Assembly (NCBI GenBank): GCA_963734055.1
Contig: CAVTFQ010000002.1
Span: 62,001 to 126,000, forward strand
Length of the DNA stretch: 64,000 nucleotides
DNA from: CAIWHR01 sp963734055
GTDB taxonomy: Bacteria; Pseudomonadota; Gammaproteobacteria; Burkholderiales; Casimicrobiaceae
Direction of reading: 5' to 3'
Within the stretch, counting starts at the first letter, position 1. Every line of letters begins with the position of its first letter. The position numbers and the translations under genes were made by a program. This document shows positions 42,888 through 52,282 of the stretch, in pieces. Under the pieces are notes generated by a model. The model was not told the DNA's origin, searched no databases, and saw nothing but the letters and a program-made list of their open reading frames with translations.

Positions 42888-45671
42888 TCATGCCTGCTGC
42901 CGGATCAGCGGCGCCTTCAGGGCTTCGTCGAGCGTCGAGGCCGATTCGATCAGGTGCGCGCGGGTCGCCGCGTCGCGCTGGCCCGCCACGGCGGTGCGCA
43001 GCTGTGCGGACAGCTGTTTCGCTTCCTCGCGGACGAGTGCGGTCGCATCGGCAGGCGTTGTCGGCGCAGGACGGGTCAGCATCGTCGCCAGCTTCCGGAT
43101 GTGCTCGCGCTGGAGGTCGCGGCGAGGTCCCGGAATCGCGGCGTTCGTCCTGAGCTCGCTCCAGATGGACCCGCGCAGCACCGAGAACAGCTCCGGAATC
43201 GTCAGGGCCTGCTGGCTCGAGTCGACCTTGACCTCGGAATCGAGGAGCCGCGTGAGCACCGTGTCGCTCATGAGCTGGTTCAGCGCCGCCGTCTGGAGCG
43301 CCAGCACGCGGTTGCGCAGGCTGAAATCGGGGTTGAAGCGGGCCGACGTGAACCCCGAGCCCGGAAGGTTGAGATAGTCGATGCCCATGCTGCGCAGGAA
43401 TTCGGGCTTGAACCGGAAGCTGTCGGCCGCGAACACTCGGGTCGCGAGCAGCTTGAGCGCCGCGCGCTGCTTTTCCGGCGACACCGGCGTCAGCGGCCTG
43501 TTTTGGGTTCCCGCGTAGTCGCGCACGTAATAGACGCCGCCCACGTACTTGGCGGCGAGCGCCGAGGCGCGCCCGAACTGCCGCAACCCGGCGTCGAAGC
43601 TGCGGCGCAGCACGTCGTAGGATTCGCCCGGTTTCAATTGCTTCGCCTGCAGACGCTGCCAGAGCTCCTGCGAGATCACGAGCCGCTTCTGCAGGTACGA
43701 GAGCGTGTCGGTGCCGAGGTCGAACTGGCTTGCGTCCGGGTCGAGCGCGGCGAATGCCTCCTCGTCGGACGAGAACGCGAGCAGCGGATCGGTCGCACCT
43801 CGTGATGCGATTCGCGCGAGCTCCTCGTTCTCCGTCTCCTTCGGGAGCGGCCGGTAGGCGTACTCGATCGCCCAGTAGTCGTACGGACCGATCGTCGGCT
43901 CGACGTAGCTGCCCTGCTGCTCGCCCTTCACCGCGATGTTGAGCGGGTTGTAGTCCATCACCGAGCCCGAGATGCCGTGCTCGCGGCTCCACGCCGGATC
44001 CGAGATCTTCGCGAGCGGGTACACGGTCGACGCCCGGAAGTTGTGCCGCAGGCCGAGCGTGTGCCCGACTTCGTGCATGACGACCGCCTTGAGCGATGCC
44101 GCGACGAAGGCCTCGGCTCCGGGGCTGCCGGGCTCGAGGTCGCCGCGCTCGTAGAGGACGTCGAGGCCGAACTGCATCTCCGCGAGGGCTTCGGTCGCGT
44201 ACGTGCACCGCTGCGGGTCGTCCCCGAGCGAGGTCGCATACGCGTCGGACGCCGGCCACGCCGAGGGGGCCTGCTCGCTGATGAACGTCCGGCCGACGCG
44301 CGACCAGAGCTCGGGAATCCCGACCTGCGCGTTCAGGATCTCCCCGGTGCGCAGGTCGACCGTCGACGGCCCGATCGCGAACGGCGCGTCGGTCGAGACG
44401 AACCACCGCACCGTCGTGTGCCGCGCGTCGTAGGTGTCGAACGGCGCGTCGGCCTCCATCTGCTTCACGACGATCGCGTCCCTGAAGCCGATCTTCTCGA
44501 ACGCCTTGTTCCATTCGAGGATGCCCTCGCGCACCGCGGGCCGGTACTTCTCCGGCACCGTGCGGTCGATCCAGAACACGATCGGTTCCTTGGGTTCCGA
44601 GAGCGCCGCGGTCGGGTCCTTCTTCTCGAGGCGCCAGCGGGCCACGTAATGCGTGCGCGGCGTGTACTTCGCGTCGGTCGAGAAGTCCCAGATCTCGCTC
44701 TCGAAGTGGCCGACGCGCGGGTCGGCGCGGCGCGCGGGCATCGGGTCGGGCAGCTTCGCGATGTTGTACGTGTAGCCGAGGAACAGGCTCCGCGCGTCCG
44801 GCAGCACCGTGAACGGCGGGAACGGATTCGGCGGGTGCGGCGTCGACGTCGGCACCGGCGGCAGTGTCGCGCGCGGGTTCTGGTAGTGCGCGGAGACGAC
44901 GAACGTCGCCTGCTCGGCCGTGTCGTGCAAGGCGTCGAAGCTCGAGTTCTTCGCGTCGAACGTGTAGCTCCGCATGTGGATCGGGATGGTGAAGCGATTC
45001 CCGACCGGAATGTCGGTCAGGAGCAGCGCGTTCGCCTCGACCAGCACCGTCTTGCGGTCGGGGTGCGGCTGGCTCGCGACGGTCGTCGAGCCGATCAGGC
45101 TGTCGGTGAAGCCTTCCTTCACGCCCTGCGCGATCGGCGCGTTGGCGCCCGCGGTGAACGCGAAATTCTTCGCGATCAGCTGGACCGTGTTGCCGATCTT
45201 CTTCCATTCGACGATCTGGTCGGCGAGCATCATGCCGCCGTAGACGCCGTGCTCGCCGACGCCGCGGCTCAGGTTCGCCGTGAAGAGGTAGGGGACGCCG
45301 AACTGGTCGGGGGCGAGCTCGATCCAGACCTTGTCGTCCTTCTGCCACAGCGGGAAGAGCCCCTTGGTCTCCTTCGCGTCCTTGATCACGTCCGCAAACG
45401 GCTTCGGGCCGGCCGCCGCTGCTGCGGCTGCGCCTGCAGCCTGCGCGATGCTTGCGGGAGAGGCGCCGGGACGGGCGCTTGCCGCATTGCCCGCTGTCAC
45501 GCCGGCGGCCACCGCGGCCGCGACCTTTGTGTTGTCGGTCGCCGGCGTGGCTGCCGTGGCGCTCCCCGCGGCGGGAACGGTGGCGCAGCCCGCGAGCGCG
45601 AGCGACACCGCGGTGACGGCGAACGCCCCGAGCGGGAGGCGGGAATCGAAGGTGCGGAGGGTGCGGAACAT
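42888..45671 (-). CDS. Zinc-dependent metalloprotease (DUF5117/DUF4953 type)
   Basis: A 927-residue exported protein. The signal peptide ends in L-A-L-A-G-C (about residue 29), which is also a possible lipobox, followed by a 70-residue Ala-rich linker. The middle contains the DUF5117-like domain and the metzincin motif H-E-V-G-H-T-L-G-L-R-H-N (H-E-x2-H-x2-G-x2-H) near residue 480. Its substrate is unknown. It lies between miaB and phoH, where no gene is normally found. Because miaB is frameshifted, the frame runs unbroken from miaB into this gene, but the signal sequence shows that this is a separate protein starting at 45671. Confidence 0.85.
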   Translation of the reverse strand: MFRTLRTFDSRLPLGAFAVTAVSLALAGCATVPAAGSATAATPATDNTKVAAAVAAGVTAGNAASARPGASPASIAQAAGAAAAAAAGPKPFADVIKDAKETKGLFPLWQKDDKVWIELAPDQFGVPYLFTANLSRGVGEHGVYGGMMLADQIVEWKKIGNTVQLIAKNFAFTAGANAPIAQGVKEGFTDSLIGSTTVASQPHPDRKTVLVEANALLLTDIPVGNRFTIPIHMRSYTFDAKNSSFDALHDTAEQATFVVSAHYQNPRATLPPVPTSTPHPPNPFPPFTVLPDARSLFLGYTYNIAKLPDPMPARRADPRVGHFESEIWDFSTDAKYTPRTHYVARWRLEKKDPTAALSEPKEPIVFWIDRTVPEKYRPAVREGILEWNKAFEKIGFRDAIVVKQMEADAPFDTYDARHTTVRWFVSTDAPFAIGPSTVDLRTGEILNAQVGIPELWSRVGRTFISEQAPSAWPASDAYATSLGDDPQRCTYATEALAEMQFGLDVLYERGDLEPGSPGAEAFVAASLKAVVMHEVGHTLGLRHNFRASTVYPLAKISDPAWSREHGISGSVMDYNPLNIAVKGEQQGSYVEPTIGPYDYWAIEYAYRPLPKETENEELARIASRGATDPLLAFSSDEEAFAALDPDASQFDLGTDTLSYLQKRLVISQELWQRLQAKQLKPGESYDVLRRSFDAGLRQFGRASALAAKYVGGVYYVRDYAGTQNRPLTPVSPEKQRAALKLLATRVFAADSFRFKPEFLRSMGIDYLNLPGSGFTSARFNPDFSLRNRVLALQTAALNQLMSDTVLTRLLDSEVKVDSSQQALTIPELFSVLRGSIWSELRTNAAIPGPRRDLQREHIRKLATMLTRPAPTTPADATALVREEAKQLSAQLRTAVAGQRDAATRAHLIESASTLDEALKAPLIRQQA

Positions 45672-45730
45672 CGGGGACCTCGTGAGGAAGATTCGGAAGT
45701 CGGCTACAGACCGTGGGTACGTGCCAGGGT

Positions 45731-47171
45731 TCACCCCGGTCCGACGAGTGGGCGGGAGGGCGCGACGAGCTCGCCCCGCAGCGAATGCGGCAGCGCGGCG
45801 GTAGATCGTCACGTCGACGTATCGACCGACAAGCGAGGGCTCGCCCGCGAAATTGACGACGCGGTTGTTCTCGGTCCGCGCCTGGAGCTCCCGCGCGTCC
45901 TTGACTGCCCGGCCGGTGACGAGCACGCGCTGCCGCGTGCCGGCCATCGCTTCGCTGTAAGCCCGATACTGGCGGTCGAGCAGCGTCGTGAGCCGTTCGA
46001 GGCGCGCCTGCTTCGTTGCGGCCGGCACCTGGTCCGGCAGCTCGGCGGCGGGGGTGCCGGGTCGCGGGCTGTAGGCGAAGGTGAAGGCGCCGTCGAAGCC
46101 GACCTCGGCCGCGAGCGCCATCGAGAGCTCGAAATCGGCGTCGGTCTCGCCGGGGAAGCCGACGATGAAATCGGAGGTCAGCGAAAGCGCGGGACGGGCG
46201 AGCCGCAGCCGGCGGACGATCGACTTGTATTCGAGCGCCGTGTAGCCGCGCTTCATCGCGGCGAGCACGCGGTCGGAGCCGGACTGGACGGGCAGGTGGA
46301 GATGCGAGACGAGCTTGCCCTGCGTGCGGTACAGGGCGATGAGCGCGGAGGTCATCTCCTTCGGATGCGACGTCGTGTAGCGGATCCGCTCGATGCCGGG
46401 AAATTCGGCCACGTACTCGAGCAGCGACGCGAAGTCGGCGACCGCTCCGTTGGCGTCATGTGCCCCCACGCTCGCGGCTGTCGCCGCTGCGCTGCCCCCC
46501 GTGGGGGAGCAATTCGCGCCTTGGGGCGGCCCTGCGGCGCTCATGCGGCCACGGTACGCGTTGACGTTCTGGCCCAGCAGCGTGATCTCGCGGACGCCCT
46601 GGTCGGCGAGATCCGCGACCTCGGTCAGCACGTCGTCGAGCGGCCGCGACACTTCCTCGCCGCGCGTGTACGGCACGACGCAGAACGTGCAGTACTTGCT
46701 GCAGCCTTCCATGATCGACGCGAACGCCGAGGCGCCGTCGACCGTGGGCGGCGGCAGGTGGTCGAACTTCTCGATCTCGGGAAACGAGACGTCGACCTGC
46801 GCGCGGCCGGTCGCCCGCCGCTCGCGGATCAGCTCGGGAAGCCGGTGCAGCGTCTGGGGGCCGAACACGACGTCGACGAATGGCGCGCGCTTTACGATCG
46901 CGGCGCCTTCCTGGCTCGCCACGCAGCCGCCGACGCCGATGATGAGCCCGGGTTTCGTGTCCTTGAGTGCACGCACGCGACCCAGGTCGTGAAACACGCG
47001 CTCCTGCGCTTTCTCGCGCACCGAGCAGGTGTTGAACAGGATCACGTCGGCATCCTCCGGGCGGTCGGCGATGGCGAGGCCATCGGAGGCGGCGAGCACG
47101 TCGGCCATCCGGTCCGAGTCGTACTCGTTCATCTGGCAGCCGAACGTGCGGATGTACAGCTTCTGCGGCAC
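45731..47171 (-). pseudogene. miaB: tRNA-2-methylthio-N6-dimethylallyladenosine synthase, frameshifted near the C-terminus
   Basis: MiaB radical-SAM enzyme: N-terminal cluster Cys in F-G-C-Q-M-N, N-T-C-S-V and G-G-C-V-A, radical-SAM Cys in C-S-K-Y-C-T-F-C, then the TRAM domain. At V-D-V-T-I the frame is broken: an extra base at about 45803 shifts it. Removing it restores T-A-A-L-P-H-S-L-R-G-E-L-V and a stop at 45731. A 33-residue insertion after N-V-N-A-Y-R-G is encoded by an 88-bp dispersed repeat. The start is GTG at 47171. The intact remaining sequence suggests a sequencing error or a very recent mutation. Confidence 0.88.
46457..46544. repeat. 88-bp dispersed GC-rich repeat, copy B, inside miaB
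   Basis: Read on the minus strand it begins ATGAGCGCCGC and continues with GGGCCGCCCCAAGGCG, matching copy A at 13145 (27 of 28 bases at this end) and having the same 88-bp length. It also contains CCCCCACGGGGGG. It is inserted between the miaB codons for N-A-Y-R-G-R and A-D-F-A-S-L-L and is translated in frame as S-A-A-G-P-P-Q-G-A and so on. Confidence 0.82.
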
Positions 47172-47226
47172 GGTGCGGCCCCGGAGCGGGTTTGAGCCCG
47201 TGGGGGCGGACAACGATGGGGCGCGG

Positions 47227-47232
47227 ATTATA
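47227..47232 (-). promoter_or_regulatory. Probable -10 element of the miaB promoter
   Basis: A perfect TATAAT on the minus strand lies about 56 bases upstream of the miaB GTG; the -35 region (TCCGAG at 47255-47250, spacing 17) is weak. This would be the main promoter for the long leftward run toward plsC. Confidence 0.45.
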
Positions 47233-47305
47233 GCAAAGCTCGCGTCGCGCTCGGACACCCACGGGCCACGCGGCCGCCCGCGGCGCCTCTGCGCTACCAT
47301 CGCGG

Positions 47306-47499
47306 CTGCAGGTGTCCGCCGCGAATCCCTCGCGGCGGGTGAAACGGGAACGCGGTGTCGCGCGGGATTCGCCTCCGCGCCAGTCCGCGGCTGCCCCCGC
47401 AACGGTAAGCCGGCGAGGGGTCGCCCTCTTAAGCCACTGTCCGCACGGCGGACGGGAAGGCGGGCGGCTTTGACCGGCAAGCCCGGAGACCGGCCTGCA
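47306..47499 (+). promoter_or_regulatory. Cobalamin riboswitch
   Basis: The conserved cobalamin-riboswitch blocks occur in order: GGTGTCC (47311), GGTGAAACGGGAA with GCGGTG (47338-47356), the B12 box GCTGCCCCCGCAACGGTAAG (47390-47409), AAGCCACTG (47431), GGGAAGG (47454), and AAGCCCGGAGACCGGCCTGC at the 3' end (47479-47498). It precedes btuB by 76 bases and should reduce btuB-btuF expression when adenosylcobalamin is plentiful, probably by masking the ribosome site. Confidence 0.96.
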
Positions 47500-47574
47500 T
47501 CCGGTTCGAGGGCGCGCGAAGCGTGCTCCGTCGCCGTCGCCGCGCGGGGATCCGCGGCTCCTGCGGAGTTCGTC

Positions 47575-49426
47575 ATGGTCCATCAGCCGGTCCCGCGCGC
47601 GAGGCTCCTCGCCGCGTGTTCGCTCGCGTGCGTGCTGGCCCCGGTGCCCGCTGCCGCGCAGACGCCGGCGAAGCTCGAGCCGGTCGCCGTGACGGCAGCG
47701 CGCGACGCGCAGCCGATCGCGGACGTGCTCGCCGACGTCACGGTGATCGGCCCGGACGAGATCGCGCGTGCGGGTACGCAAAGCCTGGCCGAGTTGCTGC
47801 AACGCCAGCACGGCGTCGAGATCGTCCAGAACGGAGGCCCGGGCTCCGTCTCGGGGGTGTTCCTCCGCGGCGCGAATCGTGGCCAGACGCTGGTGCTGAT
47901 CGACGGCGTTCGCATCGCGTCGGCGAGCGCCGGGGCGACCTCGCTCGAGGCGATTCCTCTCGACCAGATCGAGCGCATCGAGATCCTCCGCGGTCCGGCC
48001 TCGAGCCTCTACGGCGCCGATGCGATCGGCGGCGTCGTCCAGGTGTTCACGCGGCGCGGCAGCGGCGCGTTCTCGGCCAGCGCGAGCGGGGGTTACGGAA
48101 CCTATCGAACGTGGGACGCGAAGGCGGGCGCGAGCGGCAGCGCCGGCCCGCTCCAGTATTCGGCGCAGGTCGGCGGCAAGGCGAGCCGCGGCTTCAACAC
48201 GATCGCCAACCCCGACAACTTCCTCTACAACCCGGATCCGGACGGCTATTCGGACCAGAGCGTTTCGGCGAGCCTTGGCTACGAATTCGCGGCCGATCAG
48301 GCGCTGACCGCGCAATACCTCGGGAGCCGTCTCGACAACCAGTTCGACGGCGGTCCCGGCTACGACGACCGCACGATCACCGTCGCGAAGGCGTGGCACG
48401 TCGCGAGTCGCAACCGGCTCGCGTCGTTCTGGGTCTCGCGCGTCGCGTACGGAGAAGGCATCGACGACAGCCGGACCGAGACGGCGCTCGGCGCGTCGAC
48501 CTTCGACACGACGCAGCGGCAGCTCGCGTGGCAGAACGACTTCGCGCTGCCGCTGGGCGTGTTGAGCGCCGGCTACGAGCGGCGCCTGGAGCGGCTCGCG
48601 ACCGACGCCGGCTTCGCGACCACCGCGCGGGACACCGATTCGCTGTTCGGCATCTACCGGCTCGCGCTCGATCGCCACGCGCTCCAGGCGAATCTGCGGC
48701 AAGACCACTCGACGCAGTACGGCGGCAGGACCACCGGCGCGGTCACGTATGGATATCGATTCTCGCCGGCGTGGCGGGCGACGGCCGGGTACAGCACCGG
48801 ATTCAAGCCGCCGTCGTTCAACGATCTCTACTATCCCGGGTTCTCGAACCCGGACCTCGAGCCCGAGACCTCGCGCAACGTCGAGGCGGCCCTCTACTGG
48901 AACGGCGAATTCGAGCGCGCCGCGGTCGAGGCGAGCGCGATCGCGTACCGCAACCGCGTGTCGCAGCTGATCGTCCTGCAGTGCGACGCGGCGTTCAATT
49001 GCGTCCCGTACAACGTCGATCGCGCGATCCTCGAGGGAGTCACGCTCGGCGTCGACGTGCGTGGCGACAACGGCCTCGCGCTTGCCGCGTCGCTCGATCT
49101 CGCGGCGCCCGAGAACGATCTCACCGGCAAGCTGCTTGCCGCGGCGGGCGCGGCGGCACGGCGCGGTGACGGCGGGGATCCCGCTCGGGCCGACGCGGCT
49201 CGGCGTCGAGCTCGTCGTGTCGTCGCTGCGCTACGACGATCCCGCGAATCTCGTGACGATGGGCGGGTACGCGATCGTGAACCTGACCTTCGAATGGGTG
49301 CTTTCGCCGCGGGTGACGCTGTTCGCGCGCGGCGACAACGTGCTCGACAAGAACTACGAGCTTGCCGCGGGCTACGCGACCGGCGGCGCGACCGTGCTGG
49401 GCGGCATCCGGCTGTCGCTGCGATGA
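47575..49426 (+). pseudogene. btuB: TonB-dependent vitamin B12 receptor BtuB, frameshifted near the C-terminus
   Basis: An outer membrane receptor of about 617 residues: signal peptide ending A-A-A-Q, TonB box E-P-V-A-V-T-A, plug domain (G-V-F-L-R-G-A-N-R-G-Q-T and E-R-I-E-I-L-R-G-P-A-S-S-L-Y-G-A-D-A-I-G-G-V) and the barrel. An extra G at about 49138 shifts the frame after N-D-L-T-G-K-L-L; in the next frame the sequence continues P-R-R-A-R-R-H-G-A-V-T and ends correctly in G-I-R-L-S-L-R. The riboswitch upstream fixes the substrate as cobalamin. A single-base error in the sequence would explain the break. Confidence 0.88.
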
Positions 49427-50296
49427 CCGGACGATTCGCGGTGGTGATCTTCGCACTCGCTGCGTCGTGGGCGCGCGCGGAGATCGTCGCGGTCGACGAT
49501 ACCGGTGCGGCCGTCACTCTCGCCCGCCCGGCGACACGCATCGTGAGCCTCGCGCCGCACGCGACCGAGCTCCTGTTCGCGCTCGGTGCGGGTTCCGCGA
49601 TCGTCGGCACCGTCGACACCTCCGACTTCCCGCCGGCGGCGCGGGCCATTCCGCGGGTGGGCGATGCGCGGGCGCTCGACCTCGAGCGGATCGTCCTTCT
49701 CGCGCCGGACCTCGTCGTCACCTGGCCGTGGACGGCGCCCGCGCAAGTCGAGGCGCTCCGCGCGCGCGGCGTCGCCGTCTTCACGACCCGGCCGGCGACG
49801 ATCGACGGCATCGCCCAGGACCTGGAGCGGCTGGGCGCGTTGACCGGACGCGAAGCCGCTGCCGCGCGCGAGGCTGACTCGTTCCGCGCCCGCCTCGCCG
49901 ACGTGCGCGCGCGCGCACCGCGGAGCGGCGCGCGTGCGCGTGTTCTACGAGATCTGGGACGCGCCGCTCTACACGGTCGGGGGCGGCCACCTGATCACGC
50001 AGGCGCTCGATGCGTGCGGCGGCGAGAACGTGTTCGCGGCGCTCGCGCTGCCGGCGCCCGCGGTCGACGTCGAGGCCGTGCTCGCCGCCAGGCCCGACGC
50101 GATCATCGCCGGCGCCGAGAGGGGTGCGCGGCCGGGGTGGCTCGATCGCTGGCGTCTCTGGCCGACGCTTCCGGCCGTGGCGAACGGCCATTTGTACGCC
50201 ATCGACGCCGATCTGCTGCATCGCCCGGGGCCGCGCTTTCTCGAAGGAGTCGAGGCGTTGTGCGCGGCGGTCGACGCGGCGCGGGACTCCCGCTGA
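49423..50296 (+). pseudogene. btuF: Cobalamin-binding periplasmic protein BtuF, frameshifted
   Basis: A periplasmic binding protein of about 290 residues: signal peptide to A-R-A, then R-I-V-S-L-A-P-H-A-T-E-L-L-F-A-L-G-A-G of the BtuF family. The frame is lost in a CG-dinucleotide run at about 49904-49916; the following frame resumes with H-R-G-A-A-R-V-R-V-F-Y-E-I-W-D-A-P-L-Y-T and reads to a TGA at 50296. It overlaps the btuB stop (ATGA). The 80-base gap to btuD holds an imperfect inverted repeat ACGGCAA/TTGCCGT (50306-50348). Confidence 0.86.
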
Positions 50297-50376
50297 TCTG
50301 CCCCCACGGCAAGCAGAGTCAGGGGGACCCGCTTCTGTGCGTTGCCGTCGTGAAGCTTTCGTTCGGGTTCGGGGCG

Positions 50377-51147
50377 CTAGCCGGGGAGCAGCGTTCGCAG
50401 CGATCCCGTCCCGACCGCCGTCAGGCGGTGGCCGAAGAGCGCCGACAATGCGGCGGCGGTGAGCACGCCCTCCGCGCGTCCCGACACCGCCCGTCCGGCG
50501 CCGAGCGCGACCGCGTGATCGGCGTAGCGCAGCGCGAGATGCAGATCGTGCAGCACCATGACGAGCGCCGTGCCGCGCTCGCGCGACAGCGCCGCGAGCG
50601 CGTCGAGCGATGCGGCCTGCTGGCCGAGATCGAGGTGCGACGACGGCTCGTCGAGCAGCATGAGGCCGGGTTCCTGCGCGACCAGCGCCGCGAGCGCGAC
50701 GCGTCGACGCTCGCCGCCGGACAGGGTCCGCACGTCGCGCGCCTCGAATCCGGCGAGCCCGAAGCGGGCGAGCGCCGCGCGCGCCTTCGCCAGGTCCGCC
50801 GCCGACTCCCATGCGAAGCGACCGAGGTGCGGATGCCGCCCGACGAGCACCGTCTCGAGCGCGGTTGCGGGGAAATGGTCGACGCTGTCCTGGGGCAGGT
50901 ATCCCCGTCGCAGCGCACGCTCGCGCGGCGACAACGCGCCGAGCGGATCGCCCGCGTACGCGACCGCGCCCGCAGCGGGCGCCCGCAATCCCGCGAGCGT
51001 CGCGAGGAGCGTCGTCTTGCCGGCGCCATTCGGACCGACGATCACCCAGCACTCGCCGGCGTGAATGACGAGATCGAGATCGGAGACGAGCGCACGTCCC
51101 GCCACGGCGGCCGAAAGACCGCGACAGGAGAGGAGGGGCTCGCTCAC
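50377..51147 (-). CDS. btuD: Vitamin B12 ABC transporter ATP-binding protein
   Basis: A 256-residue ABC ATPase: Walker A G-P-N-G-A-G-K-T-T (about 38-46), signature L-S-G-G-E-R-R-R, Walker B L-M-L-L-D-E-P-S-S, and the His switch V-L-H-D-L. Domain type and neighbours (btuC overlapping by 4 bases, btuF converging) point to cobalamin import rather than iron siderophore import, though the family cannot distinguish them alone. Confidence 0.88.
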   Translation of the reverse strand: MSEPLLSCRGLSAAVAGRALVSDLDLVIHAGECWVIVGPNGAGKTTLLATLAGLRAPAAGAVAYAGDPLGALSPRERALRRGYLPQDSVDHFPATALETVLVGRHPHLGRFAWESAADLAKARAALARFGLAGFEARDVRTLSGGERRRVALAALVAQEPGLMLLDEPSSHLDLGQQAASLDALAALSRERGTALVMVLHDLHLALRYADHAVALGAGRAVSGRAEGVLTAAALSALFGHRLTAVGTGSLRTLLPG

Positions 51148-52178
51148 GCGCGTCCTTCACCGCGCGCGAGCAGGTAGAGAAACGCCGGCACGCCGATGAA
51201 CGCGGTGATCACGCCGACCGGAATCTGGATCGGGGCCGCAACGCTCCGCGCGAGCGTGTCGGCCACGACGAGCAGCGTGCCGCCCGCGAGCGCAGCTCCC
51301 GGCAGGAGCACGCGCTGGTCGTTGCCGATCGCGAGCCGGAGCGCGTGCGGGACGATCAGTCCGACGAAACCGATGGCGCCGGCCACGCTCACCGCCACGG
51401 CGGTGGCCAGCGCCGCGGTCGCATGGAGCGCAAGCGTCGCCCGCGGGACCGAGATCCCGAGCGCCGTGGCGACGTCGTCGCCGCGCGAGAGCACGTTGAG
51501 GTCGCGCGCGAACGCGAGCGCGACGACGACGACGCCGGCCAGCACGGCAAGCGCCGCGACGGGCGAGGGTGGCGCGGACAGATCGCCGAGCAGCCAGAAG
51601 AGCATGCCGCGGAGTTGGGCGTCGGGCGCGAGGGTGAGGAGCAGCGCGATCACCGCGCCCCAGCCGGCGGCGACGACGACGCCGGTCAGGAGGAGCCGCA
51701 TCGCCGTCCACGGCGCATCGGCGCGTCCTGCGCGCGCGAGCCCGAACACGACGAGCGTCGACGCGAACGCGCCGGCGAAGGCCGCGGGCATCGCGAGCAC
51801 CGCGACCCCGGCGGACAATGCAATCAACGCGCCGACCGCCGCGCCGCCGGAAATTCCGAGCACGTAAGGATCGGCCAGCGGATTGCGCAGCAGCACCTGC
51901 AGGAGCGCGCCGGCGACGCCGAGCAGTCCACCGACGGCGAACGCGGCCAACGCGCGCGGCAGCCTGAGTTCCCGGACGATGGCAACGGGGCCGGGCGAAC
52001 CGTCGCCCGCCAAGCCGCGCACGATCGAGGTCGCGTCGACGCCGACGCTGCCCGTCGCGAGCGCGAACGCGAGTGCCGCCAGCGCAACGATCGCGAGCAC
52101 CGCGAGCACGAAGACGGCCCGCGCGAAGCTGCGAGGCGCGGCGCGGGGTTCGACGGAGGGAGCGGAGGCAGCGCGCAT
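51144..52178 (-). CDS. btuC: Vitamin B12 ABC transporter permease (FecCD family)
   Basis: A 344-residue permease with about ten hydrophobic helices. It has the FecCD motifs R-L-P-R-A-L-A-A-F, G-A-L-L-Q-V-L-L-R-N-P-L-A-D-P-Y-V-L-G-I-S-G-G-A-type loop and G-F-V-G-L-I-V-P-H. It forms the membrane channel with BtuD. It is read leftward, away from greB, and lacks a riboswitch of its own in the 104-base upstream gap. Confidence 0.88.
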   Translation of the reverse strand: MRAASAPSVEPRAAPRSFARAVFVLAVLAIVALAALAFALATGSVGVDATSIVRGLAGDGSPGPVAIVRELRLPRALAAFAVGGLLGVAGALLQVLLRNPLADPYVLGISGGAAVGALIALSAGVAVLAMPAAFAGAFASTLVVFGLARAGRADAPWTAMRLLLTGVVVAAGWGAVIALLLTLAPDAQLRGMLFWLLGDLSAPPSPVAALAVLAGVVVVALAFARDLNVLSRGDDVATALGISVPRATLALHATAALATAVAVSVAGAIGFVGLIVPHALRLAIGNDQRVLLPGAALAGGTLLVVADTLARSVAAPIQIPVGVITAFIGVPAFLYLLARGEGRA

Positions 52179-52202
52179 GGCGTCGCAATCTTGTCCGCAC
52201 CG

Positions 52203-52242
52203 ATTATAGGGGGGTGGCGACCCACGCCGTGCGGCCTATAAT
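52203..52242. promoter_or_regulatory. Back-to-back -10 elements for btuC and greB
   Basis: ATTATAGG (52203-52210) and CCTATAAT (52235-52242) form a perfect inverted repeat and give a TATAAT hexamer on each strand, the left one directed to btuC and the right one to greB. The -35 regions are weak, so this is tentative. Confidence 0.45.
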
Positions 52243-52282
52243 TCCTACCCCGGCGATTACACTCACGACGCCGATAGTGGCG

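Noticed and set aside
42888..47576. One uninterrupted 1,562-codon frame that looks like a MiaB-metalloprotease fusion protein
   Set aside because: The protease part starts with its own signal peptide at 45671 and the MiaB C-terminus continues in another frame to a stop at 45731, so the fusion results from a one-base shift.
47029..51177. One 1,382-codon frame joining BtuB and BtuF
   Set aside because: It is produced by compensating frameshifts: the true BtuB and BtuF C-termini lie in the +1 frame and btuF has its own ATG overlapping the btuB stop.
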